Source: Actinomadura atramentaria DSM 43919
GTDB taxonomy: Bacteria > Actinomycetota > Actinomycetes > Streptosporangiales > Streptosporangiaceae
Direction: 5' to 3'
Assembly: GCF_000381885.1 (NCBI RefSeq)
Contig: NZ_KB907218.1
Coordinates: forward strand, 166,295 to 230,294
DNA: 64,000 bases
Below are positions 62,263 through 64,000 of this stretch, piece by piece; position 1 is the first letter of the stretch, and the number at the start of each line of letters is the position of its first letter. The notes below the pieces were generated by a model. The model was not told the DNA's origin. It did no database searches and was given only the letters and a program-made list of their open reading frames with translations. Position numbers and translations under genes: made by a program.

Positions 62263-63163
62263 CGGCCGCCGCGCGGTAGGCCGCGAGCGTCAGGTCGGCC
62301 ATCGCGCGCTCGCCGTTCTGGTTGGGGTGCGCGGGCGCGGCCCACTGGGTGGGGATGCCCTCGATCCAGCGCTTGGTCGGGTCCGCCTGGCAGGTGTCGT
62401 GGCCGGGTTCGGTCGTGTCGACGACGGTGACGCCGTTCTGCGCGGCCTGCTCGGCGAGCATCGTGTTGAGCTGCGTCTGCACCCCACGCAGGTACGGGAC
62501 GTCGCCCTTCGCGATCGGCACCCAGGGGAAGCAGCCGTCGCCCTGCGCCGGGAGGATCAGCGGGTAGGTGAGCAGGAAGACCTTCGCCTTGGGCGCGCGG
62601 CTGTGGATACCGGCGAGCGCGCGGCCGACGTCGGGGGCGGCCTTCGCGATGCTCTGCGCGAACTGGTCCGTGCCGTCGGCGGTGAGGGAGTCCTTGCAGG
62701 GGGAGCCGTCGGGGTCGCCGTAGCTGAGCGTGAAGCACTTCACGGCCTTGCTGAAGCCGATGTCGTTGCCGCCGATGGTGAGGGTGACGAGCGTGGTGTC
62801 GGCGTTGAGGGCGTCGAACTGCGGCGGGTTCGGGTCGCCGACGGAGAACGACTGCGGCGACGTCATGTGCTGCGTCTTCGCGCCGCTGCAGCTCACGTCC
62901 TTGAACGACGCGGGCTTGAGCGTCTTGGCGATGAGGCTCGGGTAGTCGAGGTCGCCGCGGATGCAGCCGAGGGGGGAGCCCGGCTGGAGGAGGGACGTCA
63001 GCGGCGCGGCGGTGTAGGAGTCACCGAGGGCGACGTAGTTGACGGCCGGCTCGTCGGCGCGGGCGGCGGCGGTGACCGCGCTCGGGGCGAGGGCCGTCGC
63101 GGTGGCGGCGAGCGCGGTGGCGGCGAGCACGGGGGCGGCGAGGGACAGGACGCGGCGAGGCAT
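62243..63163 (-). CDS. secreted SGNH-fold lipase/esterase
   Basis: A 306-residue secreted hydrolase of the Streptomyces lipase type. A signal peptide of about 36 residues precedes block I YVALGDSYTAAP (Ser49), block III TIGGNDIGF, and block V AAPAHPNQNGE with the catalytic His. Six Cys (CIRGD, VSCSGAK, VKCFTL, SPCKD, GCFPW, DTCQAD) could form three disulfides, as in the family. It probably hydrolyses lipid esters outside the cell. Confidence 0.94.
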   Translation of the reverse strand: MPRRVLSLAAPVLAATALAATATALAPSAVTAAARADEPAVNYVALGDSYTAAPLTSLLQPGSPLGCIRGDLDYPSLIAKTLKPASFKDVSCSGAKTQHMTSPQSFSVGDPNPPQFDALNADTTLVTLTIGGNDIGFSKAVKCFTLSYGDPDGSPCKDSLTADGTDQFAQSIAKAAPDVGRALAGIHSRAPKAKVFLLTYPLILPAQGDGCFPWVPIAKGDVPYLRGVQTQLNTMLAEQAAQNGVTVVDTTEPGHDTCQADPTKRWIEGIPTQWAAPAHPNQNGERAMADLTLAAYRAAAVTPADR

Positions 63164-63294
63164 GGCGGTTCCCGGGGGCCGGCGATGGGGGCAGCCGATT
63201 GTCCCGCATGGTGATGTGAGTCACCTATGTCCGAGGTAGCGCGAACTGTGTCGCTTTTCTGTCAGTGGAGGACGGGGCCGCGCGCTTGTCAATC

Positions 63295-63513
63295 TGGGGA
63301 TAACGCTGCGTATAACGTGTGGACACGGTTGCGCACAGGGGTGTGGGCGACTGTGCGGTGAGTTATCCACAGGTTGTGGACGGACTTGCCTCGCCCCTTC
63401 TGACCTGGGCAGATAGGGCTCACGGCGCGGGACTGATCATTATGGACTGGGGACAGTCGGTGGATAACTCGTCACCCACAGGATGACGAGGTTGGGGATG
63501 TCCGCTGTCCACA
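63295..63513. promoter_or_regulatory. second DnaA-box cluster away from oriC
   Basis: A perfect TTATCCACA at 63363-63371 with near matches TGGGGATAA (63295), TGTGGACAC (63318), TGTGGACGG (63375), GGTGGATAA (63459) and CTGTCCACA (63505), within 220 bases and about 16.5 kb from oriC. No gene spans it. May titrate DnaA; unproven. Confidence 0.6.
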
Positions 63514-63557
63514 GGTTGGGGATGGGACGTGGCCTGCGCTGGTCGGCGGTCTAGGCG

Positions 63558-63711
63558 ATGTTTCCAAGTCCCGGCTCACGGCTCTCGCCTGGCGGCTCGG
63601 GCCTGACCGGGCCTGTGCGAGCGCGGCATCGCTTCGCGGTCTGCCCGCCGAAGCTCGCCTCCGGCGTCGCTCCATCGGCCAGTTAACGCACTCGCGCTGT
63701 GGTTGAGGCAC
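63558..63711. repeat. dispersed 154-bp repeat, copy 2
   Basis: About 91% identical to 53718-53871, same orientation, no gaps. The central hairpin is weaker (about 10 of 14 pairs). A short GCACGTTGAG duplication follows its right end at 63708-63727. Confidence 0.88.
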
Positions 63712-63906
63712 GTTGAGGCACGTTGAGACACCTAGGCGGGATGCACCGGGATTGGGCTGCGCGAGATCGCTTCCGCCGAGTGCTGGATGGCGTCCGTGGG
63801 GTCCGGGGCGCGGATGGCACGGTGCTGGGCGAGTGGGTCGCGAAGGTCGTTCATGCCAGGTGGCCAAAGAGGCCCAACGCCGCTGGGCGGCCGTGCATGC
63901 TCTTCG

Positions 63907-64000
63907 CAGCGGGCAGCGGGCAGCGGGCAGCGGGCAGCGGGCAGCGGGCAGCGGGCAGCGGGCAGCGGGCAGCGGGCAGCGGGCAGCGGGCAGCGGGCAG
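63907..64000. repeat. 7-bp tandem repeat (CAGCGGG) at the window edge
   Basis: About 13 uninterrupted copies of CAGCGGG running to the last base. Seven is not a multiple of three, so any gene crossing it would be phase-variable. No gene is visible on this side. Confidence 0.95.

Larger units (their letters stand above)
63164..64000. other. gene-poor right end
   Basis: 837 bases holding a DnaA-box cluster, copy 2 of the dispersed repeat and a 7-bp tandem repeat (each listed separately). A 40-codon minus-strand frame at 63732-63854 is too short and unsupported to call. Confidence 0.6.

Noticed and set aside
63472..63867. 131-codon minus-strand frame over repeat copy 2, and 63732-63854
   Set aside because: Overlaps the dispersed repeat and the DnaA-box zone; the shared peptide with copy 1 follows from DNA identity. 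Kept open as a test in the findings.

Overview
The window is a 64 kb piece of a very GC-rich chromosome centred on a replication origin. The gene order rpmH-rnpA-yidD-yidC-jag ... rsmG-parA-parB on one side and dnaA-dnaN-gnd-recF-DUF721-gyrB-gyrA-DUF3566-tRNA-Ile on the other is the classic actinobacterial oriC neighbourhood. A Streptosporangiales host, probably Actinomadura or another Thermomonosporaceae member, is my inference. It rests on the gene order, the many GTG/TTG starts, the XRE-TPR plus small-protein cassette, DUF574 and DUF6049-murJ. No search was run.

Layout. 1-20.4 kb is accessory and metabolic: a PAS-GAF sensor cut by the left edge, a TPP-riboswitch-controlled cytX transporter, an ECF sigma factor with a membrane partner, a rhodanese, a lipid-anchored subtilisin-inhibitor-like protein, an isochorismatase-like hydrolase, a DUF574 methyltransferase, an Fpg/Nei glycosylase, and a copper operon (copZ, a His-rich exported protein, copA) behind two palindromic operators. 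Then come TenA, two MFS exporters, a patatin-like lipase, a compact and partly aberrant four-tRNA cluster, and an XRE-TPR regulator with two tiny genes. 20.3-23.1 kb holds bioA and the CCA-adding enzyme. 23.3-30.6 kb is a cell-envelope block: DUF6049, MurJ, a separate MurJ-associated pseudokinase, SigM and its anti-sigma factor. 31-36 kb carries trxB-trxA, a GNAT enzyme, an aminotransferase and a Ddl-like ligase. 36-39.9 kb is chromosome segregation (parS cluster, parB, parA, rsmG). 41-43.5 kb is membrane insertion and RNase P. 43.5-57.7 kb is replication initiation and DNA gyrase.

Right of tRNA-Ile (57.8-64 kb) the chromosome looks like a scrap zone. It has 1.2 kb of degenerate GC-rich repeats, a 69-bp gyrB fragment, a decayed HNH restriction endonuclease with three lesions, a second DnaA-box cluster, a second copy of a 154-bp dispersed repeat (the first sits between gyrB and gyrA), and a 7-bp tandem repeat running off the right edge. 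Between these lie intact genes for an alpha/beta hydrolase, a PaaI-type thioesterase and an SGNH lipase.

How the parts work together: DnaA, the dnaA-dnaN origin, DciA-like DUF721, DnaN, RecF and gyrase start and maintain replication; ParA/ParB with five parS-like sites segregate the new origins; SigM, its anti-sigma, MurJ and the pseudokinase coordinate lipid II export and envelope stress. CytX and TenA together suggest salvage of thiamine pyrimidine. Most promising for follow-up are the dispersed 154-bp element, the repeat zone with the gyrB scrap, the perfect DnaA boxes far from oriC, two unlinked promoters sharing one MerR/SoxR-type operator, and the odd tRNA cluster.
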